Position numbers and translations under genes: made by a program. The notes beneath the pieces are model-generated. The model saw only the letters and a list, made by a program, of their open reading frames with translations. It ran no database searches and was not told the origin of the DNA. Positions 18,611 through 27,900 of a DNA stretch of 56,989 nucleotides are shown piece after piece (position 1 is the stretch's first letter; each line of letters opens with the position of its first letter). This DNA comes from Deltaproteobacteria bacterium (GTDB lineage Bacteria > Myxococcota_A > UBA796 > GCA-2862545), in assembly GCA_016938035.1 (NCBI GenBank), contig JAFGVK010000015.1, positions 1 through 56,989 on the forward strand. The letters run 5' to 3'.

Positions 18611-19375
18611 CTAACCGCCTGGAGCGGGGCTGATGAGCGAGACGTCCCCCGCGAGCACCCTGCGCTCGCCCTCGGCGGTGAGCAGGCGCAGGGCACCGTC
18701 CCGGTCCACCCCCAGCGCGATCCCCTCCACCCCCTCCACCGAGACCCGGCGATCCCGCAGCGCATCCCGCCGCGACCATGCCGCGACCACCACCTCTGGC
18801 GCCTCCAGCGCCGCGGCCCCCCACCGGAGCAGCCCCGCCACCAGGCCGACCGCCCTGGCAGCCCGCACCGCGTCGGTCAGGGGGAAGAGCCCCAGCCCTG
18901 CCGCGTCCGGCAGATCCGGGGGAGCAGCGCCCAGGTTGAGCCCCACCCCCACCACCGCCCAGGCCACCTGCCCCGCCTCGAACTCCACCTCCGCCAGCAC
19001 CCCCGCCACCTTGCGCCCGTCGGCCCGCTGTACGTCGTTGGGCCATTTGATCCGGTAGTCGGGACCACAGGCCTCCGCGGTGGCCACCGCCGCCGACAGG
19101 GCGAGGTGGGTGAGGCGGGCGGGCGGAAACGGCCCCCTCAGCAGCACCGAGAGCAGCAGCGCCCCCTCGGGGGGGTTCTCCCAGCGCCGCCCCCTCCGGC
19201 CCCTGCCCCCCCGCTGCTGCCCTGCCACCACCGCGCTGCCGTGCGGAGCCCCCGCGCGGGCCAGCGAGGCGAGGTCCTCGTTGGTGGAGCCGGTGCGCTC
19301 GGCCCAGCGGGGGTCCTGCGGGAGGCCCGCCAGCGCGCCGGCGTCGCGGAGCAGTGAGGTCATGGACGGCGTCAT
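18611..19375 (-). CDS. birA: Biotin--[acyl-CoA carboxylase] ligase, catalytic-domain type
   Basis: This 254-residue ligase makes biotinyl-AMP and attaches biotin to the carrier lysine. Motifs seen are RTGSTNEDL, the adenylate-binding loop GGRGRRGRRW (56-65), KWPNDV and KVAGVLAE, then VVGVGLNLG. There is no N-terminal winged-helix domain, so it is the non-regulatory type and not a repressor. It is the first gene of a leftward run that includes the biotin carboxylase, carboxyltransferase and carrier, which explains the pairing. A second in-frame ATG at 19363 is an alternative start. Confidence 0.85.
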   Translation of the reverse strand: MTPSMTSLLRDAGALAGLPQDPRWAERTGSTNEDLASLARAGAPHGSAVVAGQQRGGRGRRGRRWENPPEGALLLSVLLRGPFPPARLTHLALSAAVATAEACGPDYRIKWPNDVQRADGRKVAGVLAEVEFEAGQVAWAVVGVGLNLGAAPPDLPDAAGLGLFPLTDAVRAARAVGLVAGLLRWGAAALEAPEVVVAAWSRRDALRDRRVSVEGVEGIALGVDRDGALRLLTAEGERRVLAGDVSLISPAPGG

Positions 19376-19905
19376 GGGCGGAGCTTAGCGCGGCCGCGGC
19401 GGCCCGGCGAAGGCCAGCGGCCCAAGGGAGCGCTCCCTGACGAGGCCGGGAGGGGGGGGAAGCAGAGGGCGCGGGTTGTGGGGGGGGGGGATGGAGGAGC
19501 GCCTGCTGGGAGCGACCGCGGCGGCCCAGCGGCGGCCCAGCGGCGGCCCAGCGGCGGCCCAGCGGCGGCGAAAACGGAGCGAGCCAGCGACGGGCGGGGG
19601 CGACGCGTCGGGGCGCGAGGCGATGCGGAGGACCCGGGGCGACGGGGCGCGGCCCCCCCCCGCACGAGCCCAGCACGCCGCATCGCAGCGCCCGAGAAAC
19701 CGCGCCCGCGGTGCGCCCCGCCACTCCAAGCGACGACTCGCCTAACACAACGTTGCTATCTTGATATCTCTCCGCTCGCCTCCTCGGCACCGGGGATCGA
19801 CGCCGCCCACCTCCGGCTGGCGAGAGGCCCCCGGCACCTCCAACCGAAAATCACGGCGCTGGCGCGCCAGGTCGGCTATGGATCCCGGCCTCCCACGGAG
19901 CCGCC
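19376..19905. other. Gene-free divergent spacer
   Basis: This 530-base spacer between birA and the aldolase gene has no convincing coding region. It is extremely GC-rich from 19380 to 19735, with poly-G runs and an 11-bp tandem repeat, then becomes AT-richer around 19742-19772 (AACACAACGTTGCTATCTTGATATC). That AT-richer stretch is the likely promoter area for the rightward aldolase operon. Confidence 0.5.
19518..19570. repeat. 11-bp tandem repeat, about 4.8 units
   Basis: Four perfect head-to-tail copies of GCGGCGGCCCA occupy 19518-19561. A partial fifth copy (GCGGCGGCG) ends at 19570. It lies in non-coding DNA between divergent genes. The 11-base period is not a multiple of three, which also argues against a coding role. 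Confidence 0.9.
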
Positions 19906-20883
19906 ATGCGCTACCCTCCCCCCCTGAGCTGCTGTCCTGAGGCCACCCCCACCCGCCGGATCCAGGTGGTCGACTGCACCATCCGAGACGGCGGCATCGT
20001 CAACCAGTGGCATTTTGACGAGGCCCTGGTGCGCCGCACCTTCGAGGCCCTGGCCGCCAGCGGGGTGGAGGTGATGGAGATAGGCTACCGGGCCGCCCCC
20101 GGCACCCACCCCGAGGGAGCGGTGGGACCCTGGCGCTACTGCCGAGAGGAGGACCTGCGCCGGGTGGCGCGGGCCACCGGGATGAAGCTGGCGGTGATGC
20201 TGGACATGGGCGGCGGCGACATGCGCCTGTTCGAGCCCGCCGAGCGGTCCCTGATCGACGTGGTGCGGGTCGCCACCTACGCCAAAGACGTGGACGGCGC
20301 CATCGACCTGCTGCACCAGGCGCTGGACCTGGGCTACGAGGCCTCTGCCAACGTGATGGCGGTGAGCGCGTGCACCACCGACGAGATCGATCGATTCCTC
20401 GACAAGCTCGCCGCCTCCAGGGTGGGCACGGTGGTGGTGGTCGACAGCTTCGGCTCGCTGCTCCCCCAGCACGTCCGCCAGCTGGTGCGCCGCTACAGAG
20501 CGCGCCTCCGCCCCGATCAGCGCGTGGGGGTCCACCTCCACAACAACCAGCAGGCCGCCTTCGCGGGTACCCTCGCCGCCATCGAGGAGGGCGCGGACTC
20601 GGTCGACGCCACAGTGCACGGCATGGGCCGCGGGGCGGGCAACGCGCCGCTGGAGCTGCTGCTGATGGCCCTGGGCGACCCTCGCTACGACCTGACGCCG
20701 CTGCTGAGCCTGGTGGAGGACTACGCCGCGCTGCGCGACGCCCTGCGCTGGGGCTACCACCTCCCCTATGTGGTGAGCGGGTGGCTCAACAGACACCCGC
20801 GCACCGCCATCCAGTGGATGAAGCGCCCGGATCGCTACCAGGTGCTCAGCCTGATCGAGACCCTGCGAGAGGACCTGCCATGA
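19906..20883 (+). CDS. HMGL-like aldolase (pyruvate carboxyltransferase-type TIM barrel)
   Basis: This 325-residue DRE-TIM metallolyase relates to 4-hydroxy-2-oxovalerate aldolase and HMG-CoA lyase. The N-terminal metal-binding motif is VVDCTIRDGG, a DRD-type signature. GVHLHNNQQAAFA carries the two metal-binding histidines, and DATVHGMGRGAGNAPLE is the conserved C-terminal barrel motif. The length is near the usual size, but it lacks the extended communication domain of the DmpG type. ATG 19906 has GGAG about 8 bases upstream. Its stop overlaps the next gene (ATGA), so both products probably serve one pathway. The substrate is not known. Confidence 0.8.
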   Translation: MRYPPPLSCCPEATPTRRIQVVDCTIRDGGIVNQWHFDEALVRRTFEALAASGVEVMEIGYRAAPGTHPEGAVGPWRYCREEDLRRVARATGMKLAVMLDMGGGDMRLFEPAERSLIDVVRVATYAKDVDGAIDLLHQALDLGYEASANVMAVSACTTDEIDRFLDKLAASRVGTVVVVDSFGSLLPQHVRQLVRRYRARLRPDQRVGVHLHNNQQAAFAGTLAAIEEGADSVDATVHGMGRGAGNAPLELLLMALGDPRYDLTPLLSLVEDYAALRDALRWGYHLPYVVSGWLNRHPRTAIQWMKRPDRYQVLSLIETLREDLP

Positions 20884-21554
20884 CCCTGCTCAGCCCCGGG
20901 ATCCACCACCTGGGCCCCACCCTCCCGGTCCACGTGCTCCAGGCCGCTGAGCCTGGCCCCACCGCGCTCGTAGAGGGTGGCATCCACGGGGACGAGGTCG
21001 CGGGGGTCCACGCCATCTCCGAGCTGCTGGAGGAGGGCTACGCGCCGCGCCGGGGGAGGCTGATCCTGATCCCGGTGATGAACCCCGCCGCCTACCGCGC
21101 CCGCACCAGGGCCGCGCCAGGCGGGCTGGACATGAACCGGGTCTTCCCCGGCGACCCCTCCGCCCCAGAGGTGGAGCGGCGCCAGGCCCACGCCCTGTTC
21201 TCGCTCATGAAGGCTGAGGACCCGGCCCTGATCGTGACCCTCCACGAGTCCCTCAAGCGCTTCCACCCTGAGGTGCCCCTGTCGTTCGGCCAGACGGTGG
21301 TGTACGGGGTGAGGCCCATGCCGGCGCTGGTGCAGCGGGTGGTGGACGCGATGAACGCTGAGCTGCAGCACCCCTACGAGCTGTGGGCGCCTCACTACTA
21401 CCCCGTGTCCACCAGCTCCACCGAGGTGATCGTAGACGCGCTGGGGTGCGTGGGGCTGACGGTGGAGACCTGGAGCGGCTTCGACGAGGCCCGCAGGGTG
21501 CAGATGCAGCGTCAGGTGGTGGATCTGCTGCTCCGCGAGATCGGGGTGCGCTAG
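20880..21554 (+). CDS. Succinylglutamate desuccinylase/aspartoacylase-family zinc hydrolase
   Basis: This 224-residue protein belongs to the M14-type AstE/AspA family, which removes acyl groups from amino acids or small amides. The zinc motif GGIHGDE (H and E ligands) is present, with NPAAY, the arginine motif LDMNRVFPG, and the third zinc ligand in TLHES. VETWSGFDEARRV near the end supplies the likely catalytic Glu. It is translationally coupled (ATGA) to the aldolase gene. No arginine-succinyltransferase genes are nearby, so a role in arginine catabolism is not supported. Confidence 0.8.
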   Translation: MTLLSPGIHHLGPTLPVHVLQAAEPGPTALVEGGIHGDEVAGVHAISELLEEGYAPRRGRLILIPVMNPAAYRARTRAAPGGLDMNRVFPGDPSAPEVERRQAHALFSLMKAEDPALIVTLHESLKRFHPEVPLSFGQTVVYGVRPMPALVQRVVDAMNAELQHPYELWAPHYYPVSTSSTEVIVDALGCVGLTVETWSGFDEARRVQMQRQVVDLLLREIGVR

Positions 21555-21820
21555 GCTGACCCGCGGCCAGGACGCCTGACGGTCAGGACGTTCGTCGTCA
21601 GGATTTCCAGCGTCAGGATTTCAAGCGTCAGGAATTCCAGCGTCAGGATCCCAACCACAGGGAGGCGTGGACACCCGCTGTCAGCCCGTTGCCAACGACC
21701 TCATGGCGCGATCCCGCCGACCACCGTCAGGATTTCCCCGGTGCGCGCGCAGGGCGCTGCGGTTCGCCCCGCGCGGGTGAGACGAGCGACCCGCGTCCCG
21801 TCCCCCGCGAGCCGGTGCCC
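21555..21820. other. Gene-free convergent spacer
   Basis: The 266 bases between the deacylase and cobO 3' ends contain no gene. They hold a 15-bp tandem array (listed separately), a further single copy of the same unit at 21725-21739, and a small perfect inverted repeat CCTGAC-G-GTCAGG at 21575-21587 just before the array. Confidence 0.6.
21581..21655 (+). repeat. 15-bp tandem array, five units, with a sixth unit downstream
   Basis: Five consecutive 15-base units with consensus CGTCAGGATTTCCAG start at 21581, 21596, 21611, 21626 and 21641. The second and third differ at one position, and the first and last are more diverged. A sixth unit (CGTCAGGATTTCCCC) stands alone at 21725-21739. The array is in non-coding DNA between convergent genes. 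Confidence 0.9.
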
Positions 21821-22366
21821 TCAGCGCTCGATCCCATCCCGCGCCGCCAGCCCCACCCGCCAGGGGTGTCGCGCCTCCCCCATCACCGTCACCAGGTCCG
21901 CTCGGGCGAGCAGCCAGTCCGGTGCGTAGCGCCCGGTCAGCACCAGCTCCACCCCGGCAGGGCGCGTGTCGAGCAGCGCCTCCACCTCCTCGCGGAGCAC
22001 CAGGTCGTAGAACAGGGCCACGCACAGCTCGTCGAGGATGACCACCCGCGTCAGCCCGTCCGCGAGCACCTCAGCGGCCCGCGACAGCCCCGCGAGGGCC
22101 AGGGCCCGCTCCGCGGGGGGCACGGCCTCGCCGCGGGTGAGGTGGCCGGTGGATCCTAGCTGCTCCACCGCGATCCCAGGCAGCGCGCTGCAGGCCGCCA
22201 CCTCGCCGTAGGGGGTGCCCTTCATGAATTGTCCTACCCAGACCCGCAGCCCGCGCCCCGCCGCGCGGAGGGCGAGGCCAAAGGCGGCGGTGGTCTTGCC
22301 CTTCCCGTCGCCGGTGTAGATCTGGACGCAGCCGGTGGGCCAGGGGGCGGCGGGCAGCGGGGTCAC
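21821..22366 (-). CDS. cobO: Cob(I)yrinic acid a,c-diamide adenosyltransferase
   Basis: The 181-residue CobO/BtuR-type enzyme adenosylates corrinoids using ATP. It has the P-loop YTGDGKGKTTAAFG (17-30), VWVGQFMKG, the VVILDELCVAL Walker-B-like segment, and the C-terminal VLTGRYAPDWLLARADLVTVM that is diagnostic of the family. The start is GTG 22366, preceded by GAGGAGG at a good distance. It stands apart from other cobalamin genes in this window and is divergent from the PLD gene. Confidence 0.88.
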   Translation of the reverse strand: MTPLPAAPWPTGCVQIYTGDGKGKTTAAFGLALRAAGRGLRVWVGQFMKGTPYGEVAACSALPGIAVEQLGSTGHLTRGEAVPPAERALALAGLSRAAEVLADGLTRVVILDELCVALFYDLVLREEVEALLDTRPAGVELVLTGRYAPDWLLARADLVTVMGEARHPWRVGLAARDGIER

Positions 22367-22430
22367 GGGGGGCCTCCTCGGCGCCACAGGCGCCTGTTCG
22401 CGGTACACTGCGGCAAACCAGAGGCCGACC

Positions 22431-24929
22431 GTGTCCCTCCTGCTCCTGCTAGCGCTCCAGACCTCCCCCGCCCAGGCCGGCGAGGTGCTCCTCTCCGGGT
22501 TCCTGGTGGAGGGCTCCCGCGATGACGGAGCGGAGCAGTGCGTGTGGATCACCAACACGAAGAGCGAGGCGGTGGACCTGAGCGACTGGAGCCTGTCGGA
22601 CTGCCTGGGGCCAGGGGGCGGCCCTGCGGGGCGCAGGGGCAAGGGCGGCAGGCGCGACCTGGCCTTCCCCTCGGGCACACAGCTGGGGCCTGGCGAGACC
22701 CTGTCGGTGGCCCGCGATGGCGCCGCCTACCAGGTGCTGTTTGGCGAGCCGCCGGACTTTGAGGTGGGCGACCCCCACGACGCGCCGGAGATCCCGGACA
22801 TGGTGCGTGTCGGCAAGCCAGGCGATTTCTGGGTGATGTCGAGCGATGATGGGGGCGTCCTCGGCCTCTTCAAGCCCCCCTACCGCGGCGGCGTCCCCCA
22901 CGTCGAGGACGTGGCGGTGTGGGACTTCCTCCGCAAGGGAGAGGTCCTCAACCTGCAGAAGGAGCTGCGCTCCTTCGAGGGCCGGCACCACCTGCGCAAG
23001 GGCTCTCTGTGGCGGGGCGCCCCCATCGACCCCTGGTCCAACCTCGCCAGCCCCTACCCGCCCAAGACCAGGGTCTTCGTCCGCGACGAGGACAACAGCG
23101 GGGTGCTGGTCCCCGACACCGACTCCTGGCGGGACTGGGACGCGTCCTCCTCGCTGATGAAGCTGGGGCGCAACCCCGGCCACCGGATGGTGATGGCGGG
23201 GCAGAGCCGCTTCCTGGCGCGGCCGGTGGAGGAGGAGGCCAGCTTCGTGATGACCTCCTCCCCCGACAACAACTTCCAAGGGGTGCTGGACGCCTGGGCG
23301 GGGGCTAGGCGCGAGATCCTGGTCAGCGTCTACTACTTCAAGCACATCGAGATGGCCGAGGCCCTGGTCGCGGCGATCCACCGCGGGGTGGACGTGACCC
23401 TCTACATGGAGGGCGGCGTCGTCGGGGTGAAGGGGGGGATCCACGATCAGGAGCGCTACGTCGCGCGGATGATCGAGGAGGCCGGAAGGGAGCGATCCGG
23501 CAACCCCAAGGACGGCCTGGGCCGGGCCTACTGGCTGATCTCGGACAACGACCGCGGCATCACCGACCGCTACCAGTTCGATCACTCCAAGTACACGATC
23601 ATCGATCGCGAGGCGATCATCGTGGGGAGCGAGAATTACGGTCTCACCGGCCACCCCCCCGACAGCCGCTATGGCAACCGCGGGTGGGAGATCCAGGTCC
23701 ACCCCTCCCCCGGCCACCCCCCTCCCGCTGTGGTCCAGCACCTGCTGGAGGTCTGGCAGGACGACATGGACCCGGATCACCACCGGGACGTGCAGCGCTA
23801 CTCCGACGATCCCGCCGGCCTGGACGAGGAGGGCAGGGGCAGGTACGGCCCCCCCCCGCCGGGATTCCGCCCCTCCGACCATCCGGTGGAGGGCACCCAC
23901 GTCGCCGCCTACACCAGGCCGCAGCGCGCCGCGCCGCAGCGGGCGAGGATGGAGCTGGTGATGTCGCCCGACACCTCGCTCAACGAGGAGAGCGCTGTCC
24001 TCGGGGCGATCGCGCGGGCCAAGGAGGAGCTGCTGGTGCAGCACCTGGACCTGCGCCTGTTCTGGGGATCTGGGCGGATGAAGGAGGTGGAGCGCGGGGT
24101 CTCCACCACCCCCGACCTGCTGCTGGCGGCGATCGTAGAGGCCGCGCGGCGCGGGGTGAGGGTGCGGGTGCTGCTGGACTGCTCGGACTTCTCGTGCCGG
24201 TGCGGCACCGGGCGGACGCAGGCGAAGGAGGACAGCAACGTCAACACCGTCGCCTGGCTGCGCGAGGTCGCGGCGGAGGAGGGCCTGGACCTAGAGGCCA
24301 GGCTGCTGGACATCAAGGGCGAGGGCGAGCGCGACGATTTCGAGAGCGCTGGGCTGTCCAAGATCCACAACAAGGGGATGGTGGTCGACCAGGAGACGGT
24401 GCTGTTCTCGTCGATCAACGGATCCGAGAACAGCTTCAAGGGCAACCGGGAGATCGGCCTGCTGGTGTCCTCGGCGGAGGTGGCCCGGTACTACCAGCGC
24501 CTCTTCTGGTACGACTGGTCCACGGTGCTCGATCCCGAGCGGGTCAGCCAGGGGGCGAGCAGGGCCCCGGACAGGGTGAGCGCGACGCTCACCGGCCTGA
24601 CCCCGCGCAAGACCTACTACGCCAGGGTCACCGCCCTAGACTCGGACCACACCGACCGCGACTGCGTGGACACAGGGATCGCCCTGGGCCCCCACGAGTC
24701 AGCCTTCTCGGAGGAGCTGACCGTCAGGGCGGACGCCAGGGGGGCGCTCACCCTCTCGTGGGACGCCAACCGCTCTGAGTCCCATGAGGGCGACCTCGCG
24801 GGCTACAGGGTCTACTTCGACGACGAACCTCACCCCCGGCTCCCCGACGCCGACAGCGCCAAGGGCGCCTACGACGGGCGCGCCCGGGAGGGCAGCTCGC
24901 CGGTGTTCGTGGACCGCGGAGGGAGATAG
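22431..24929 (+). CDS. Secreted phospholipase D-superfamily protein with LTD-like and Fn3-like domains
   Basis: This protein has 832 residues. A short signal peptide (SLLLLLALQTSPAQA) is followed by a lamin-tail-like beta-domain (VWITNTKSEAVDLSDWSLSD, ~30-110). Two HKD catalytic motifs follow: H385-x-K387 with D392 (HSKYTIID, then GSENYG) and H646-x-K648 with D653 (HNKGMVVD, then INGSEN). Both are intact, so an active phosphodiesterase (phospholipase or nuclease) is likely. The C-terminal ~120 residues contain a fibronectin-III-like segment (TLTGLTPRKTYYARVTA). The start is GTG 22431; a longer frame upstream adds an unlikely N-terminus. It is predicted to be exported. Its stop is 22 bases before the next gene. 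Confidence 0.82.
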   Translation: MSLLLLLALQTSPAQAGEVLLSGFLVEGSRDDGAEQCVWITNTKSEAVDLSDWSLSDCLGPGGGPAGRRGKGGRRDLAFPSGTQLGPGETLSVARDGAAYQVLFGEPPDFEVGDPHDAPEIPDMVRVGKPGDFWVMSSDDGGVLGLFKPPYRGGVPHVEDVAVWDFLRKGEVLNLQKELRSFEGRHHLRKGSLWRGAPIDPWSNLASPYPPKTRVFVRDEDNSGVLVPDTDSWRDWDASSSLMKLGRNPGHRMVMAGQSRFLARPVEEEASFVMTSSPDNNFQGVLDAWAGARREILVSVYYFKHIEMAEALVAAIHRGVDVTLYMEGGVVGVKGGIHDQERYVARMIEEAGRERSGNPKDGLGRAYWLISDNDRGITDRYQFDHSKYTIIDREAIIVGSENYGLTGHPPDSRYGNRGWEIQVHPSPGHPPPAVVQHLLEVWQDDMDPDHHRDVQRYSDDPAGLDEEGRGRYGPPPPGFRPSDHPVEGTHVAAYTRPQRAAPQRARMELVMSPDTSLNEESAVLGAIARAKEELLVQHLDLRLFWGSGRMKEVERGVSTTPDLLLAAIVEAARRGVRVRVLLDCSDFSCRCGTGRTQAKEDSNVNTVAWLREVAAEEGLDLEARLLDIKGEGERDDFESAGLSKIHNKGMVVDQETVLFSSINGSENSFKGNREIGLLVSSAEVARYYQRLFWYDWSTVLDPERVSQGASRAPDRVSATLTGLTPRKTYYARVTALDSDHTDRDCVDTGIALGPHESAFSEELTVRADARGALTLSWDANRSESHEGDLAGYRVYFDDEPHPRLPDADSAKGAYDGRAREGSSPVFVDRGGR

Positions 24930-24951
24930 AGGAACGCCACGTGGAGGTCGG

Positions 24952-27900
24952 ATGATCCTGCTCCTGCTCTCGCTGCTCGCAACGCCCGCGCTGGCCACAG
25001 AGGACGATCTGGCCCTCGCCGCGACGGTAGCGCAGCAGCAGCTCCCCGAGTGGCAGCAGCGGCGCGAGACCGCCCTGCGCCAGCTCGAGGCCAGGGAGCG
25101 GCTCTTCGCAGGCGCTGGCTCCGTGAGCGAGGCCTTCCCCCACTGGATCGGGCGCGCGACCGACGATCTCGACGGGCTGGAGGCGCTCCTGCTCCAGCTC
25201 CAGCGGGGCGATCTGGAGCGCGCAGGGGAGCGGCAGGGGCAGGTCCCCGAGGTAGACGAGGCGCTGGCCAGGCGCTGGTCCCTCGCCCGCTCCGAGGCGC
25301 TCGACGCAGAGGACCGGGCCTCGGCCCTGGAGCGCAGGGGGCTGCTGGCCCTCCAGGCGCAGCTGCGCGCCCACCCCGCCCTGAGCCGCGCCGCGATCGC
25401 TGAGCTGGGCGCAAGCGCCCTCGCGGCGCGGTCGCGCCCCCTCCCCGACGACCCCGAGGCGCGCCCCCAGGCCCTCGCCGAGCTGGCCGCCGCGGACGAT
25501 CAGCTCGCGGCGCTCGACCGGCTGGCCAGCGCCCTCCGGCTCCGCGCCCTCCTCCCGCAAGCCCCGCCCCCCTCCCCCGACGAGGACCTGGAGCGGCTGC
25601 CCGCGGAGGGGTGGCCAGCCGCGAACCGGCTAGAGCTGATGCTCCCCTTCCTGCCCCCCCCCCAGCGCGAGGCGGTGGCGTCAGCCCTGGCGGAGTGGAT
25701 CCGGGGGGTGCCCCTCGCGGCCGCGACCAGGGCGCTGCAGGCGGACCACCAGGCGCCCACCGGCAAGCTCCAGGCGCTCCGCGATCAGCTCGCGGCGAGG
25801 CAGACAGCGCTCGCGCGCCTGACGGAGGCCCCCTCCCCTGGCGGGGACGGCCCTGTGGCCCAGGCCAAGCGGGCGCTCCTCGACGCACAGCGCGCCGAGG
25901 CAGCCCTCCAGGTGAAGGCGGCGGAGGGGGCGGTCCAGGCGGCGAGCACCGATCTGGCCGAGGCGGAGGCCCGGGCCAGGCAGACCGATGAGGCCGCTCA
26001 GGTGGCGAGGGAGCGGGCGGACGCCGCCCACGCCTCCGCCCAGGACGAGGCCGCGCGAACCACCGCCGACATCCTCTCGGCCAGCGCCGACGCCCAGGCT
26101 CAGGCCGCCGCCGCGTGGCAGGAGGTGCGAGAGGCGGAGGCGGCGAGCGCCTCCTGGCAGGAGGCGCTGGAGACCGGTCTCGGCGCCCTGTCGGCGCAGC
26201 TCGACGCGGTGGGACAGCTCAGCCTGCTCGACCCGGCCCGGCCCGACCCCGACCCTGTGCTCCAGGCGCTTCGCGGGCGCCTCGACACCCTGCGCGCCGA
26301 GGAGAGCTCCTCGCGGGAGCGGGTGCGCGCCGCCCGGATCACCCTCCAGCGGATCCCCCCCACGCCTGCCCCCGAGGCACCCGCCGACACCCCGCTGGGC
26401 GCGGCGCAGCGGGAGCTGGCCTCGGCGCTGGAGCAGGTGCGCGGCGCCAAGGAGCGATCCGCCGAGGTGGCGGTTGGGCACCACCGCGCGGTGCTGCGCG
26501 CCCTCGACCTGGTGGCGGACCTCCACGATCGCGCCCTGAGCGCGGCCACCCTGGCGGCCAGGCGCGCCGACCGGGGACACCTGCTGCTGGACGTGGCGGC
26601 GGAGCTGCGCCTGCTGCCACCCAGGACCGGCCTGTGGGCGGCGGATCGCCTCACCGCCCTGTGGGACCTCCCGCGCAAGGCCCTCGATTTCAACGCCCTG
26701 CGCGCCTTCTTCGTCGGCAGCTTCTGGTTCCTGGCGGTGGCGGCGGGGTGGTGGCTGGGCAGGGGCAGGGCCGCGGACCTCGCCGGGTCGATCACCGCCT
26801 GGGTCGCGCGACAGCGCGCTGAATTGGCCCCAGAGGACCTGGAGCCGGTGCGGCCGCTGCTCTCCCAGGGTGTGCGGCTGGGCCTGGACATGACCGCGGG
26901 GCTGCTGGCGCTGGGGGTGGTGTACGGGGTGGCGCCGGAGCTGGGGCTGCTCCTGTCGGTCTACCTGCACTGGACCGTGTTCCGGCTGGCCACCCTGATC
27001 CACGACCTGACCCTCGCCCGCTTCCCCGAGGTGCGCCCCGCGCTGCGGACCCTGCTCCCCGAGACCCACGCCCTCACGAGTGCGACGGTGCGCCTGAGCG
27101 TGGGGCTGCTGCTGGTGCGGCGCCTGACCCTGTGGGGACTGGGGGAGGCGCTCGGCGTCCACACCCTCGCCGATCTGGTGGCGTGGGGCTTCGCCCTGGC
27201 TGGGCTGCTGCTGTTCGGCTGGCTGGGGTGGCGCTGGGAGCCGATCCTCCGCGGCACCCTCGCCAGGAGGCGGCAGGACAGCGCCCTGGTGGCCTACCTC
27301 TCCGCCCCGCCGCGCCACCCGCTGCTCATCCTCCCCCACTCGGCGATGATCCTTGGTTTTCTAGCCTTGGCCCTCGCGATGGAGGTGCTCCCTCACCTGG
27401 GCCGCGAGGGCACTCAGCTCGGCAGCCTGGTGACGAAGCTGGGGAGCTACCGTCTGCGCACCGGGGCGCCACACCACACCCCGCTCTCCGAGGTGCTCCG
27501 CGAGGAGCTGATCATGCCAAGGAGCACCACCGCCGAGGTGGGGGTCCGCGAGCAGGCGGTGGCGGAGTGCCTGACGGCCCTCGAGGACGCCGCGCGGGAT
27601 CCCGGGGTGCTCCTGGTCAGCGCCGACACCGGGCAGGGCAAGAGCGCGGTGATGGTCGAGCTGGCCCGCAGGCTCTCCGCCTCCGGCGTGGCGGTCCGCC
27701 ACCTCAGGCTGGACCAGCGCCTGACCGGGCCGATGGAGGCGCTGCGCTGGCTGGCCACTCAGACGGGCGTCGGCGCGGGCGCTCCCGGCGATGAGGCGCT
27801 CAGCCGCGCGCTGCTCACCCTGCCCCGGACCACCTGGGTGGTGGATGACCTCCACCTGGCCTTCCTCCGCAGGGTGGGCGGTTTCACCCCGCTGGCCGCG

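Noticed and set aside
22449..24044. 531-codon minus-strand open frame opposite the PLD gene
   Set aside because: Antisense to both the signal peptide and an HKD motif region of a well-supported gene; no recognisable domains.
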